A DNA stretch of 64,000 nucleotides from Beijerinckiaceae bacterium. GTDB lineage: Bacteria; Pseudomonadota; Alphaproteobacteria; Rhizobiales; Beijerinckiaceae. How positions within the stretch are numbered: the first letter of the stretch is position 1; each line of letters opens with the position of its first letter. The translations under genes and the position numbers were made by a program. The notes beneath the pieces are model-generated. The model saw nothing but the letters and a program-made list of their open reading frames with translations. It searched no databases and had not been told where the DNA came from. This document shows positions 9,141 to 17,736 of the stretch, in pieces. Where the stretch lies: assembly GCA_947474545.1 (NCBI GenBank), contig CANJJI010000004.1:1-64000 (forward strand). Reading direction: 5' to 3'.

Positions 9141-9785
9141 ATGAGTGAACAGCTGTCGCATCGTCGCCTTTCCGGGCGGATCGTTATCGCCACGCACAAT
9201 GCGGGGAAATTGCGCGAAATGCGGGAATTGCTGCAGCCATACGGTATCGAGGCAGTGTCGGCAGGAGAGCTGTCGTTGCCCGAGCCCGATGAAACCGGAA
9301 CGACATTCATTGCGAACGCGCTCATCAAGGCGCGAGCGTCTGCCATAGCTGCGAACCTGCCTGCATTCGCTGATGATTCCGGCTTGTGTGTTGATGCCTT
9401 GGGTGGAGATCCTGGCATCTATTCGGCTCGCTGGGCCAAGGAAGCAGGCGATTTTCCCAAGGCCATGGCGCATATCGAAGGCTTGATGCAGGCAAAAGGC
9501 GCAACCGAACCGGCACAACGCAAAGCGCACTTTGTGTCGGCGTTGGCTTTGGTCTGGCCCGATGGACACGAAGAGACATTTGAGGCGAAGGTCTTTGGAA
9601 GAATTGTCACTCCGCGCGGAGAAAGCGGTTTTGGTTATGATCCATTTTTCCTGCCCGAAGGTTATGATCGCACTTTTGGCGAAATGAGCTCAGATGAAAA
9701 GCATGGCATTCCCGCCGACGGATCGCAGGCCTTGTCGCACCGCGCGCGGGCGTTTCAGATCCTTGCCAGGGCTTGCCTAAGCTAG
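9141..9785 (+). CDS. rdgB: RdgB/HAM1 family non-canonical purine NTP pyrophosphatase
   Basis: A 214-residue house-cleaning enzyme that hydrolyses dITP, ITP and XTP to monophosphates and keeps deaminated purines out of nucleic acids. The family signature [10 protein letters not shown] is near residues 19-28, [11 protein letters not shown] with the catalytic Asp follows, and the C-terminal substrate loop [11 protein letters not shown] and SHRARAF are present. It sits 16 bases after rph and is likely co-transcribed. In many alphaproteobacteria hemW comes next. Here the following gene is an unrelated TPR protein. No strong ribosome site precedes this start, consistent with coupling to rph. Confidence 0.95.
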   Translation: MSEQLSHRRLSGRIVIATHNAGKLREMRELLQPYGIEAVSAGELSLPEPDETGTTFIANALIKARASAIAANLPAFADDSGLCVDALGGDPGIYSARWAKEAGDFPKAMAHIEGLMQAKGATEPAQRKAHFVSALALVWPDGHEETFEAKVFGRIVTPRGESGFGYDPFFLPEGYDRTFGEMSSDEKHGIPADGSQALSHRARAFQILARACLS

Positions 9786-9941
9786 CCGACTGCGCGCGCA
9801 CATCCTGTCGACGAGCCACTATGCGGAGCGGTTTGTACCTGGTGCTCGTTCGCACACCTGTGGCCCGGATAGAGAGCTATAGGCATATGGTGGCGGCTTC
9901 GCGTTTCTTCGAACCCGGTCTCACGCACGCAGGAGGCGAGA

Positions 9942-11597
9942 ATGGCCGGACCCGGATTTTCCTATACGTCGCTTTTGTTCAAGGATGCGCCTGGCGGCTA
10001 TATCTTTCAGGCGCCGGGCTTATCGCTGACCGGCGAACGCAAACATTACCTTGTAGACGCACAGCAACGGGCGGAAATTGAAGCCATAATGCCTAAAGGC
10101 GTTTATCTCGAGCCATTCAAGAGTATGGTCTGGGCAACGGTAATCTTCTCTGTCTTGATCATGGTGATAGTTCTTGCCGCGATGCATACGGAACATCCCT
10201 TCACGATAATCATGGCCGGCATTGGTGCGCTAATTGCTATTGGCATCTGGGCATTGCAGATTTCGAACAGAAAGCGGGTGCAACGCCTCCAACCCATCCT
10301 TGAGCGGGCAAGCCTGACCGAACAAGCGATTAGCATCGATGACATGAGTCTCGCGATGTCAAAAAGCAAATCACCGCGCGGGTTTGTGATCACAGGTAGT
10401 GTAAGTGGCCTTTTTGCAATGGCTTTCGCGACAGTTGTCTACCTGTCCCTATATTGGCTTGATCCAGGAAAAAGTTATTTCGGAAACCCGATCGCAACCT
10501 CGTTTTCTCTTTACACAATTGGTTTGATCGCCTTATCGGCTATCAGCTTCAAATCAGCGATTTTGGCGGGGATACCACGTGGGTCAAATCCCACAGACGG
10601 ACAATGGAAATGGATGGCAGGCTTGCAGCGCGTGTCAATATTGGCGTCTGCAGCGGCTGGCTTGTTCGGTGTTGCATTGCTGATCATGACAGTCTGGCAG
10701 GACTATACTAATTTTGCTGATGGTAAGAGATTCATCGCGAAGAAGGACTATGATAAGGCCATAAGCAGCTTTACGAAGGCCATTGAAGATGAGCCCTACC
10801 GTGCAGATACTTATATGCAACGGGCGCTGGCCTATGTGTTGAAGTCTGAAAATGCACGCGCGATTTCGGATTTTACAAAAGTCATCGAACTCGAACCACG
10901 TAATGTTGCGCCGCTCCGGCAGCGCGCAGGCAGCTACCGGGCGATTGGCGATCACGGCAAGGCGATCTCCGATCTCACCAAAGCAATTGAAATGGCGCCT
11001 CAAGAAAGTTTCCTTTATCTTTCGCGCTCCTGGTCGCTGTCGTCGCTTGGCGCTTACGATCAGTCGCTTGATGATGCAACAAAAGCGATTGAACTGGAGC
11101 CGAATTCCGCCGGAGCTTACAAGGCTCGTGGTGATGTCTATTTTCACGAGAAGCAGCTCGATCTTGCACTCGCGGATTTTAGCAAGGCTACCTTGCTCGA
11201 ACCAAAAGATCCGTATGCACGCATCCAACGGGGTCGTGTATATCAAGATCGTAATGAGTTTGACTTTGCCAATGGCGATTTTACTAAAGCAATCGACATG
11301 AATATTGCGCCCGCGCAGGGTATAGCCTACACTTGGAAAGGTGCGCTCAATATAAAGCTCGCCAAATACGATCAAGCCGTTTCAGATTTTTCCAAAGCCC
11401 TGGAGTTTAATGCTGCGATCTTTGTCAGTCACAACAATCGTGCCTTTGCCTATCTGAAAACTGGTGAACGCGATCTTGCGGCGTCAGATTACAAAGCTGT
11501 ATTGGGTTTAACAGCCAAGAATGATTCAGATCGGCGAAATCAGCAAATTGCCCGGGATGGTTTGGCGCGCATCGGCGTATTGGAAGCAATAAAATAA
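9942..11597 (+). CDS. Membrane protein with C-terminal TPR array
   Basis: A 551-residue protein with two parts. Residues 1-255 contain about five hydrophobic segments (near 62-84, 87-106, 147-170, 184-206 and 225-250). From about 262 to 545 there are roughly eight tetratricopeptide repeats with the recurring pattern AIsDFTKAIELEP. The TPR part would sit on one face of the inner membrane and bind protein partners. The membrane part resembles no family I recognise. AGGAGG stands seven bases before ATG at 9942. It stands alone between rdgB and the end of the minus-strand catabolic cluster, and codon use looks slightly richer in A and T than its neighbours. Function unknown. Confidence 0.8.
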   Translation: MAGPGFSYTSLLFKDAPGGYIFQAPGLSLTGERKHYLVDAQQRAEIEAIMPKGVYLEPFKSMVWATVIFSVLIMVIVLAAMHTEHPFTIIMAGIGALIAIGIWALQISNRKRVQRLQPILERASLTEQAISIDDMSLAMSKSKSPRGFVITGSVSGLFAMAFATVVYLSLYWLDPGKSYFGNPIATSFSLYTIGLIALSAISFKSAILAGIPRGSNPTDGQWKWMAGLQRVSILASAAAGLFGVALLIMTVWQDYTNFADGKRFIAKKDYDKAISSFTKAIEDEPYRADTYMQRALAYVLKSENARAISDFTKVIELEPRNVAPLRQRAGSYRAIGDHGKAISDLTKAIEMAPQESFLYLSRSWSLSSLGAYDQSLDDATKAIELEPNSAGAYKARGDVYFHEKQLDLALADFSKATLLEPKDPYARIQRGRVYQDRNEFDFANGDFTKAIDMNIAPAQGIAYTWKGALNIKLAKYDQAVSDFSKALEFNAAIFVSHNNRAFAYLKTGERDLAASDYKAVLGLTAKNDSDRRNQQIARDGLARIGVLEAIK

Positions 11598-11726
11598 AGA
11601 AAAGCTGCGATGCACCGCAACGTCATTGTTGGCACTCATGTCTTGTAACAGCGTGTAACGTCAATAGACGATGCGCCCGCCCAGCTGGCTGGTGGAGCGG
11701 AGTATAAGACTGTCCGCACTGGAATA

Positions 11727-12827
11727 TCACCGCCGCCCATTCGCCGCCTGGCCTTTCTCGATATAGTCGCGAAGAAATGTTCTGATCTGGGGCGGTGGGT
11801 TCATCGTACGCTTGAATATGTCTTCAGTATTCTTGTCTGTCACGTATTTGGGAATATATTGCATTGTCTTCTGAGCTTCGGCCTTGAAGTCAGAATCTTC
11901 CTGCATTCTTAAGAAGCCGTCCTTGAGAGCAGCCATTGCGTCGGGCGGTGAATCTTGCGGCAGATGAATTGTGCGTAAGAACAATGTCCCGACATTGTTG
12001 ACGACACGGAAGGCTTCCCACAATTCCCCACTGGGATATTCGCCTTTCACGCGCCTGTAGAAGGCCGGAAAATGCTCGGCTTCGATGCCTTGTGATTCCG
12101 GCGGCGTCGAAAACTCCTTGCCGTCGTCGTATGGATCATACCAGAGCGCGATGCCTTCTCCCGTCTTGATGATATTAGGCTCGATGGATGCCCTGTACGT
12201 AGGCATAGATTCTGCGGTCATGTGTACTTCACCACGCTGCAAGGCGAGGCGTGCTTCGGCGGAGCCACGGAATCCGGAAATGTATTTGTGGGGGATGCCG
12301 AGCATGTCGAGTTGCATGCGAATGCGGACGTCCTTGTCGGCCTCAGGCGTCAGGCCACCTGCCCAGAAGTCTCTGGCCTTCAAGATGTCCTCGGGCTTGT
12401 TGATGCCGGGTGGTACGTCCTTGCGGATATAGGCTACGCTGGTGCCGGGACCGCTGGCGATGAATCCGAGTTTCGTGACGTCGACCTTGATGCCGGGATC
12501 TCCCAGTGTTGTTTTTGATGCTGCGCCTGTGAAGAAACCGACGACAGTGCCATCGCGGGGTGCGGCCTGTCCCAGCCAGTTGAGCCCGACAATGCCCGCG
12601 CCTCCAGGCATATTTCGCGGCACGATAGTTGGTGCGCCGGGTAGGTATTTGACGATGTGACGGGCGGCGAGACGCGCTTCGAAATCGGTCGGGCCGCCCG
12701 GTGTGAAATTGATCAGAAAGGTGATTGTTTTGCCTTTGTAGAATTCATTGGGCTGGGCGTTAGAGCTGCCTGTGGCGGCCACCACAAGAGCCAAGACAGC
12801 AGCAAATGTCTTTATGTTTACACGCAC
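11727..12827 (-). CDS. Bug/TctC family tripartite tricarboxylate transporter substrate-binding protein
   Basis: A 366-residue periplasmic binding protein. The N-terminus is a Sec signal (about 22 residues ending SSNA, mature start QPNEFYKGK). The family block FYKGKTITFLINFTPGGPTD and the NMPGGAGIVGLNWL segment follow; these form the carboxylate-binding pocket in Bug proteins. GTG at 12827 with GGGAGA upstream is preferred to a further upstream ATG because it places the signal at the N-terminus. It is the last gene of the 21517-11727 minus-strand cluster, after the acyl-CoA dehydrogenase, with a palindromic element in the gap. No TctA or TctB membrane genes are present. Likely captures an aromatic or other carboxylate. 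Confidence 0.85.
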   Translation of the reverse strand: MRVNIKTFAAVLALVVAATGSSNAQPNEFYKGKTITFLINFTPGGPTDFEARLAARHIVKYLPGAPTIVPRNMPGGAGIVGLNWLGQAAPRDGTVVGFFTGAASKTTLGDPGIKVDVTKLGFIASGPGTSVAYIRKDVPPGINKPEDILKARDFWAGGLTPEADKDVRIRMQLDMLGIPHKYISGFRGSAEARLALQRGEVHMTAESMPTYRASIEPNIIKTGEGIALWYDPYDDGKEFSTPPESQGIEAEHFPAFYRRVKGEYPSGELWEAFRVVNNVGTLFLRTIHLPQDSPPDAMAALKDGFLRMQEDSDFKAEAQKTMQYIPKYVTDKNTEDIFKRTMNPPPQIRTFLRDYIEKGQAANGRR

Positions 12828-12884
12828 GGATTCTCTCCCTTGCCATACCTGGCGCCAAGAATGATGGGGGATCACAATAATGAT

Positions 12885-12924
12885 TGCGATCCCGGAAAAA
12901 TGCATCCGCATTTTCCGGGATGAC
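12885..12924. repeat. GTCATCCCGG palindromic element, half copy (A)
   Basis: A single hairpin with about 14 paired bases and a one-base bulge: ATCCCGGAAAAATGC pairs with GCATTTTCCGGGAT, and the right side continues as CCGGGATGAC minus its last bases changed. It matches one half of the longer elements at 36742, 45920, 62310 and 62925. It lies in the gap between two minus-strand cluster genes. Confidence 0.7.
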
Positions 12925-12931
12925 TATCCAT

Positions 12932-14089
12932 TTATTTCCCGTACGCATTCAGCACGTGCCGGGCGATAACCATTTTCATCACCTCTGTTGCACCTTCGGT
13001 GATGCGATAGCTGCGTTGCTGCCGCCACATCTTTTCTATCGGCAGGTCAGTCGTCAGGCCAATGCCGCCATGGATCTGCATGCACATATCGGCGGCCTTG
13101 AACGCCATTTCATCGGCAAAATATTTGCACATGTATGCCTCTGTGCGCGCCTGGTGACCTGCCTCGATCATGGATGCTGCGCGATAGACCAGCAGACGTG
13201 CAGCTTCCAGCTCGACATACATATCCGTGAGCATGAACTGGATCGCTTGCCGGTCGGACAGGGGCCTGCCGAAGGTTACACGTTGCTTGGCGTAGGTTGC
13301 CGCCAGTTCAAGACAGCGTTCGGCAACGCCGATGGCGCGGGCGCCATGATGGACGCGCCCGTGTCCCAGCCACTTCTGGGCGAATTTAAAGCCATCGCCT
13401 TCGCCGCCCACCATATTCTTTGCAGGCACACGGACATCTTCAAAAATGATTTCCCAGGGCTTGTCGCCCATCATCGTATTGTATTGTACGCCTAGCTTCA
13501 CACCAGGCGTATTCATATCGACGAGGAAGCAGGAAATTCCGCCCTTTGAGCCTTTTGCGCGATCGGTTGCGACCATAAGCTGAATATAATCGGCATCGCC
13601 TGCGCCGGTGATAAAGCGCTTGGTTCCATTGATGATATAATGGTCGCCGTCGCACGCAGCCACTGTTCGCATGGAGCCGGGATCAGAACCAGCGTCAGGC
13701 TCGGTTTGGCCGAAGCAGGCAATGCGTTCGCCGCGCAAAGTGGGCAGTAGATATTTTTCTTTCAACTCTCCGGTGAGATCGTAAAGATTGGAGCGCACAT
13801 GCGGGCCCATGATACCGTGCCCGCGCGCAGGAAGTGCAATGGTACGCGCGAATTCTTCCCATACGATGACGCTGGCCATCAGGTTCATGCCGAGGCCGCC
13901 GTATTCCTCCGGCACTTCCATCATCCAGAGGCCGAGTTCCTTGGTGCGGGCTTCGAATTTCTTGCGCCATTCGGGCTTCAGCTTTTCCCCGTCGCAGGTT
14001 TCGCGCTCGAACGGGATCATTTCATCGTTGACGAACCGGCGGAGCTGATCGCGCAGCATCCGCAGTTCTTCGGGCATTGTGAAGTCCAT
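12932..14089 (-). CDS. Acyl-CoA dehydrogenase family protein
   Basis: A 385-residue flavoprotein that introduces an alpha-beta double bond into an acyl-CoA, passing electrons to ETF. It shows the three-domain ACAD pattern: N-terminal helical domain, the FAD-contact block FGQTEPDAGSDPGS near residues 127-140, the GHGRVHHGARAIG helix, TFGRPLSDRQAIQF and the C-terminal ITEGATEV region that carries the catalytic Glu position. The length is normal. It follows the aldolase gene by 28 bases and precedes the Bug gene by 104, with RBS GAGGGAAC. In this setting it could oxidise a CoA-activated side chain or ring product, but the substrate is unassigned. Confidence 0.93.
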   Translation of the reverse strand: MDFTMPEELRMLRDQLRRFVNDEMIPFERETCDGEKLKPEWRKKFEARTKELGLWMMEVPEEYGGLGMNLMASVIVWEEFARTIALPARGHGIMGPHVRSNLYDLTGELKEKYLLPTLRGERIACFGQTEPDAGSDPGSMRTVAACDGDHYIINGTKRFITGAGDADYIQLMVATDRAKGSKGGISCFLVDMNTPGVKLGVQYNTMMGDKPWEIIFEDVRVPAKNMVGGEGDGFKFAQKWLGHGRVHHGARAIGVAERCLELAATYAKQRVTFGRPLSDRQAIQFMLTDMYVELEAARLLVYRAASMIEAGHQARTEAYMCKYFADEMAFKAADMCMQIHGGIGLTTDLPIEKMWRQQRSYRITEGATEVMKMVIARHVLNAYGK

Positions 14090-14117
14090 GGTGTTCCCTC
14101 TGCAGTTTTGTTTCTGA

Positions 14118-14864
14118 CTATTCTGTTAGCGAAACGTAGTAACGCCAGAGCGCCGCATCGCGGCCTGCAGGCGGCGCGCCCGGTTTGCCGGGTTTGGGGT
14201 TGAGATCGCCACGCATGAAGAAGTCCTGCTCGTCTTGCGGAATAGGCTGAGGATCGCCCAGCAACTGCGCCTGATAGTTCACTTCCGCCAGATTGGTGAG
14301 GTGGATGGCGGTGAGAGCCGCTTCCTCGACATTCACGCCGGCTGTCGAAACGCCGTGGCCACGCATCATGCAGCAATCGGATTTCCCCATGGCTGCGGCC
14401 AATTCATCGCCACGTTCTGGTGTGTCGCAGAGAATGCTGCGCGGGTAGGTCGGAATGCCTTTGAACGCCAGTTTTGCGCTGGAGGGATCATAGGCTCCAT
14501 AGAGCGGTAAAAGCGGCTTGCGGCAGATGGTGAACAGCACGACCGGCAGCGGATGAACATGTACGACGGCCTGAACTTCGGGCCGGGCCTTATAAAGCGC
14601 GGTATGGATGAAGACTTCGAGGGGCGCCTCGAGGCCCTGATCGTTAACATGAACCAATTTGCCATCGAGTCCCACCTCCACGACTTGTTCGGTGGTAGTG
14701 AAACGCACGCCCAGTTCACCCGGTCCGCGTGCGCGAATGAAAACACGATCCGTGCCCGGCAAACGGGCGCTTGCATGTCCCGTCGCTCCTTTGGCCAGAC
14801 CCAGTGCGCCGAGTACGCGGCAGGCCTGCGCGACGCGGGCGCGCAATTCGTCGATCTCACTCAT
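14118..14864 (-). CDS. Class II aldolase/adducin family protein
   Basis: A 248-residue zinc-dependent class II aldolase fold. A Gly-rich GATGHASARLPG block near residues 25-36 binds the acidic group in relatives; zinc ligands are probably His101 and His103 (HVHPLP) and a later His in RGHGVSTAG. The fold covers sugar-phosphate aldolases, ribulose-5-phosphate epimerases and, as I recall, decarboxylases such as 3,4-dihydroxyphthalate decarboxylase. In a Rieske oxygenase cluster, a decarboxylase or C-C lyase acting on a hydroxylated acid is the more attractive reading. It lies 36 bases after the Rieske gene, with AGGAGG before the start. Confidence 0.87.
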   Translation of the reverse strand: MSEIDELRARVAQACRVLGALGLAKGATGHASARLPGTDRVFIRARGPGELGVRFTTTEQVVEVGLDGKLVHVNDQGLEAPLEVFIHTALYKARPEVQAVVHVHPLPVVLFTICRKPLLPLYGAYDPSSAKLAFKGIPTYPRSILCDTPERGDELAAAMGKSDCCMMRGHGVSTAGVNVEEAALTAIHLTNLAEVNYQAQLLGDPQPIPQDEQDFFMRGDLNPKPGKPGAPPAGRDAALWRYYVSLTE

Positions 14865-14900
14865 GCATTTCCTCCTGCCATTCGCCGGGCGAATGATCTG

Positions 14901-16106
14901 TTATTTCGCAGCCGCCAGTTCTTCTGCGAACTGCGCCTGCCCTTGTGAATAGGTGAAGCGGATGATCTCGTTCACCTTGGGATCGCGGACCACACCGTCG
15001 GGTTCGCCGCCTTCCTGCACCTTGCGAATCTGTTGGCGCAGGAGATCGCGATACATCACGACGCCTCTGTCGCTGGCGCCCAGCAGCTCCGTTGTGCGGT
15101 CGGCAATAGAGCCCTGCGTCTCCCAGGCCATTTGGTCCTGATAGACGAAGTTATGCAGTTCGTATTCGCCATCGGGCTGCAGCGGGTGGGTCATGATATC
15201 GAGCGGAATATCCTCATCCTTCTGGTCAACAATCGAGCCATCGTCCGTGCGAAGGAACTCCACCCAATAGATTGCCGTGTGGGTATCGTCGATGGGCACG
15301 CGGAAATGGATGGTCAGATATTTGGCCTGAGGCGCAATCAGAATGTTCGGGAAAATGGCGGGATGGCCATGTTCCTTTTCTGGCCTGTCGCCGCCATAAG
15401 TGCGCACTTTACGAATTCCGGTCCAGGATTGTTCGCGGCATAACTCGAAATCAATGCCCTCAATGGGACGGCCGAAATAGGCTAGGTCCGGCGCCCATTT
15501 CTTGGCCTCTTCTGGTGGCCGCTTCTTCAATGCGCGTTCGAAGAGTTTGGCATGCAGCCAGAAAGTGTGCGTGGGATCGTGTGAGTTCTCCTGCGCCTGC
15601 AACCAGTTGTTGTTGTGAACCGGGAGAATGACATTGGTCCGAGTGCCGTCCTTGCGAATAAGCAGCTCCCAATTAGGCAGCAGGGGGACCGGATCCGGGC
15701 CGAGATAGGCGAAGACCAGTCCGGCCAATTGCTGCACCGGATAGGAACGAAGCTTTGCCTGTTTCATCAGAGGGGAATTAGGGCGCTCATACGGCTGTTC
15801 GATGCAATTTCCATTCACATCGAATTTCCAGCCATGATAAGGGCAGCGTAACCCATCTTCCTCGCAAAAGCCGAAGTAAAGTGAGACGTGGCGGTGTGGG
15901 CAGCGCTCCGGGATCAGGCCCAGTTTGCCCTTGCCATCGCGAAACAACACGAGATTTTCGCCCATGATGCGGACGCGTTTGACCGGCTTGTCGTCAGTCA
16001 ATTCCTTGACTGCCGCAACAGGCATCCAGTAGCGCCGCAGAAGTTCGCCGCACGGCGTACCGGGGCCAACCTGGGTAAACAGGGCATTGTCATCCGCACT
16101 GAGCAT
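14901..16106 (-). CDS. Rieske [2Fe-2S] aromatic ring-hydroxylating oxygenase, phthalate 4,5-dioxygenase type
   Basis: A 401-residue oxygenase and clear paralogue of the one at 7024. Rieske ligands are Cys69, His71, Cys88 and His91, exactly the same numbering; the iron site is Asp177, His180 and His185. The C-terminal region is shorter by about 40 residues. The reaction is probably hydroxylation or O-demethylation of an aromatic acid with electrons from a reductase encoded elsewhere. GGAGGAACAC precedes ATG at 16106. It sits between the FMN/[3Fe-4S] protein gene (105 bases away) and the aldolase gene (36 bases), as part of a single-direction cluster. Substrate unknown. Confidence 0.9.
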   Translation of the reverse strand: MLSADDNALFTQVGPGTPCGELLRRYWMPVAAVKELTDDKPVKRVRIMGENLVLFRDGKGKLGLIPERCPHRHVSLYFGFCEEDGLRCPYHGWKFDVNGNCIEQPYERPNSPLMKQAKLRSYPVQQLAGLVFAYLGPDPVPLLPNWELLIRKDGTRTNVILPVHNNNWLQAQENSHDPTHTFWLHAKLFERALKKRPPEEAKKWAPDLAYFGRPIEGIDFELCREQSWTGIRKVRTYGGDRPEKEHGHPAIFPNILIAPQAKYLTIHFRVPIDDTHTAIYWVEFLRTDDGSIVDQKDEDIPLDIMTHPLQPDGEYELHNFVYQDQMAWETQGSIADRTTELLGASDRGVVMYRDLLRQQIRKVQEGGEPDGVVRDPKVNEIIRFTYSQGQAQFAEELAAAK

Positions 16107-16211
16107 GTGTTCCTCCGAGAGTCTGGCCGGTCTTGCGACAGGCTGCGTCCTTGCATTTCCGCAGAGTATGGCCAGCGGGGGAGAGGGTCAATCGCCCTCC
16201 GTACCGCTGCT

Positions 16212-17648
16212 TCATTCTGCCCCGGAGTTGCGGAATCCTGCTACGCCACGTTCAACTGCTGTCACGTGGCGGAGTGCGAATTCTTCCGGACCCGCGACGC
16301 CGCAGGAATGGGCAATCATCTCAACATCTTCACGCATCCGCTTGGCGTAATGCATCACACGGACGGATTTGTCGGTGGGATCGAGCCCTTTGATAAGTTT
16401 GGGATCAGAGGCGGTGACGCCTGTCGGGCAATTGCCGCTGCCGCATTTCATGGCCTGGATGCAGCCCAGGGAAAACGTGAAGCCACGTGCGCTGACGACA
16501 AAGTCCGCGCCGGTGCAGAGCGCCCAGGCGACCTTATCAGGGGTCACCAATTTGCCTGCGGCGACAATGCGGATGCGTTTGGTCAGCGCATGCTGTTCGC
16601 GCGCCGCGACCACCATTGGCAGCGCCATCGTAATCGGCAAACCCATGCATTCGGCCAGCGCTTCGGGCGCTGCGCCTGTCCCCCCCTCGCCGCCGTCTAC
16701 GTGGACATAATCCGGACAGCCCTCAGGATGTTGCAGGCAATCGGTGAACCATTCGTCCAGATGCTGAGCATCTCCAACAACGAACTTGACGCCAACTGGC
16801 TTGCCAGTGATGCGACGTACGCGAGCTATAAATTCACCTAACTCGCGAATACTTCCGATGTCCCTGTGCCTATTGGGGCTTATCGACGCTTGCCCTTCTG
16901 GAATGTTGCGGATACCGGCTATTTCCTTTGTAACTTTGATCGCGGGCAGTACGCCGCCCTTACCGGGCTTTGCGCCTTGCGCAAGTTTGACCTCAATCAT
17001 TCGGACATTCTCATGGGCAGCGATTGTGCGAAGTCTTTCTTCGCTGAGCCCGCCGTTTTCATCACATACGCCGTATTTCGCGGTTCCGATCTGAAACACG
17101 ATGTCTGCGCCGCCTTCAAGGTGGAAGGGCGACAATCCGCCTTCGCCGGTGCCCATCCATACGCCCGCCATCTTTGCGCCACGCGACAGCGCGGAAACGG
17201 CGGCATGGCTCAAGGCGCCGTAACTCATGCCCGAAATATTGAAAAAGCTTTGCGCTATATAAGGTCTTGCGCAGGCGCCCGGTCCCTCGATCACGCCGAT
17301 CTGCAATCCGGCAAAAGGTTTGCGATCTTCTTCCAGCACCGGAAAGGCGGCGTTTCTGAAAGCAAAACTCGGCGTCGCCTCACTGCCGAAACTGATGTAG
17401 TTCGAAACATTTTTTGAGGAGCGGTAAATCCAGGAGCGTTCCAGGCGATTGAACGGGCGTTCTTCCCAATCCGGCAAATACTGGTATTGCCGCATATATT
17501 CGCCCCATGTCTCCGCAAAATAGCGGAAATGTCCGAGGACCGGGTAATTGCGCAGAATGGTGTGCTGGGTCTGGTTGATGTCGTGAACATAGATGGCGGC
17601 AATGGCAGCAATCACGGCAAGTGTTGCAATTATGAGAAACGTCAGCAT
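16212..17648 (-). CDS. FMN-binding glutamate synthase family protein, membrane-anchored
   Basis: A 478-residue protein matching only the FMN and iron-sulfur half of the glutamate synthase large subunit. A transmembrane segment occupies residues 3-22. The TIM barrel holds the HVDGGEGGTGAAP phosphate-binding loop near 316-328, and three cysteines at 396, 402 and 407 form the expected [3Fe-4S] site. The glutamine amidotransferase domain is absent, so it cannot work as a standard GOGAT alone. Such stand-alone proteins are common in bacteria and have no settled role. Here it lies 88 bases after the FAD hydroxylase and 105 before the Rieske oxygenase, all on the minus strand. Involvement in electron transfer or a ring redox step is speculation. 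Confidence 0.88.
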   Translation of the reverse strand: MLTFLIIATLAVIAAIAAIYVHDINQTQHTILRNYPVLGHFRYFAETWGEYMRQYQYLPDWEERPFNRLERSWIYRSSKNVSNYISFGSEATPSFAFRNAAFPVLEEDRKPFAGLQIGVIEGPGACARPYIAQSFFNISGMSYGALSHAAVSALSRGAKMAGVWMGTGEGGLSPFHLEGGADIVFQIGTAKYGVCDENGGLSEERLRTIAAHENVRMIEVKLAQGAKPGKGGVLPAIKVTKEIAGIRNIPEGQASISPNRHRDIGSIRELGEFIARVRRITGKPVGVKFVVGDAQHLDEWFTDCLQHPEGCPDYVHVDGGEGGTGAAPEALAECMGLPITMALPMVVAAREQHALTKRIRIVAAGKLVTPDKVAWALCTGADFVVSARGFTFSLGCIQAMKCGSGNCPTGVTASDPKLIKGLDPTDKSVRVMHYAKRMREDVEMIAHSCGVAGPEEFALRHVTAVERGVAGFRNSGAE

Positions 17649-17736
17649 TCATTCCTCCCTTTGTGTGATACGGACTTTTTGTTATGTCAGGCTTCGAGCC
17701 ATTGCAGCGCTGTGTGACAATGGCGTGATAGGCAAA

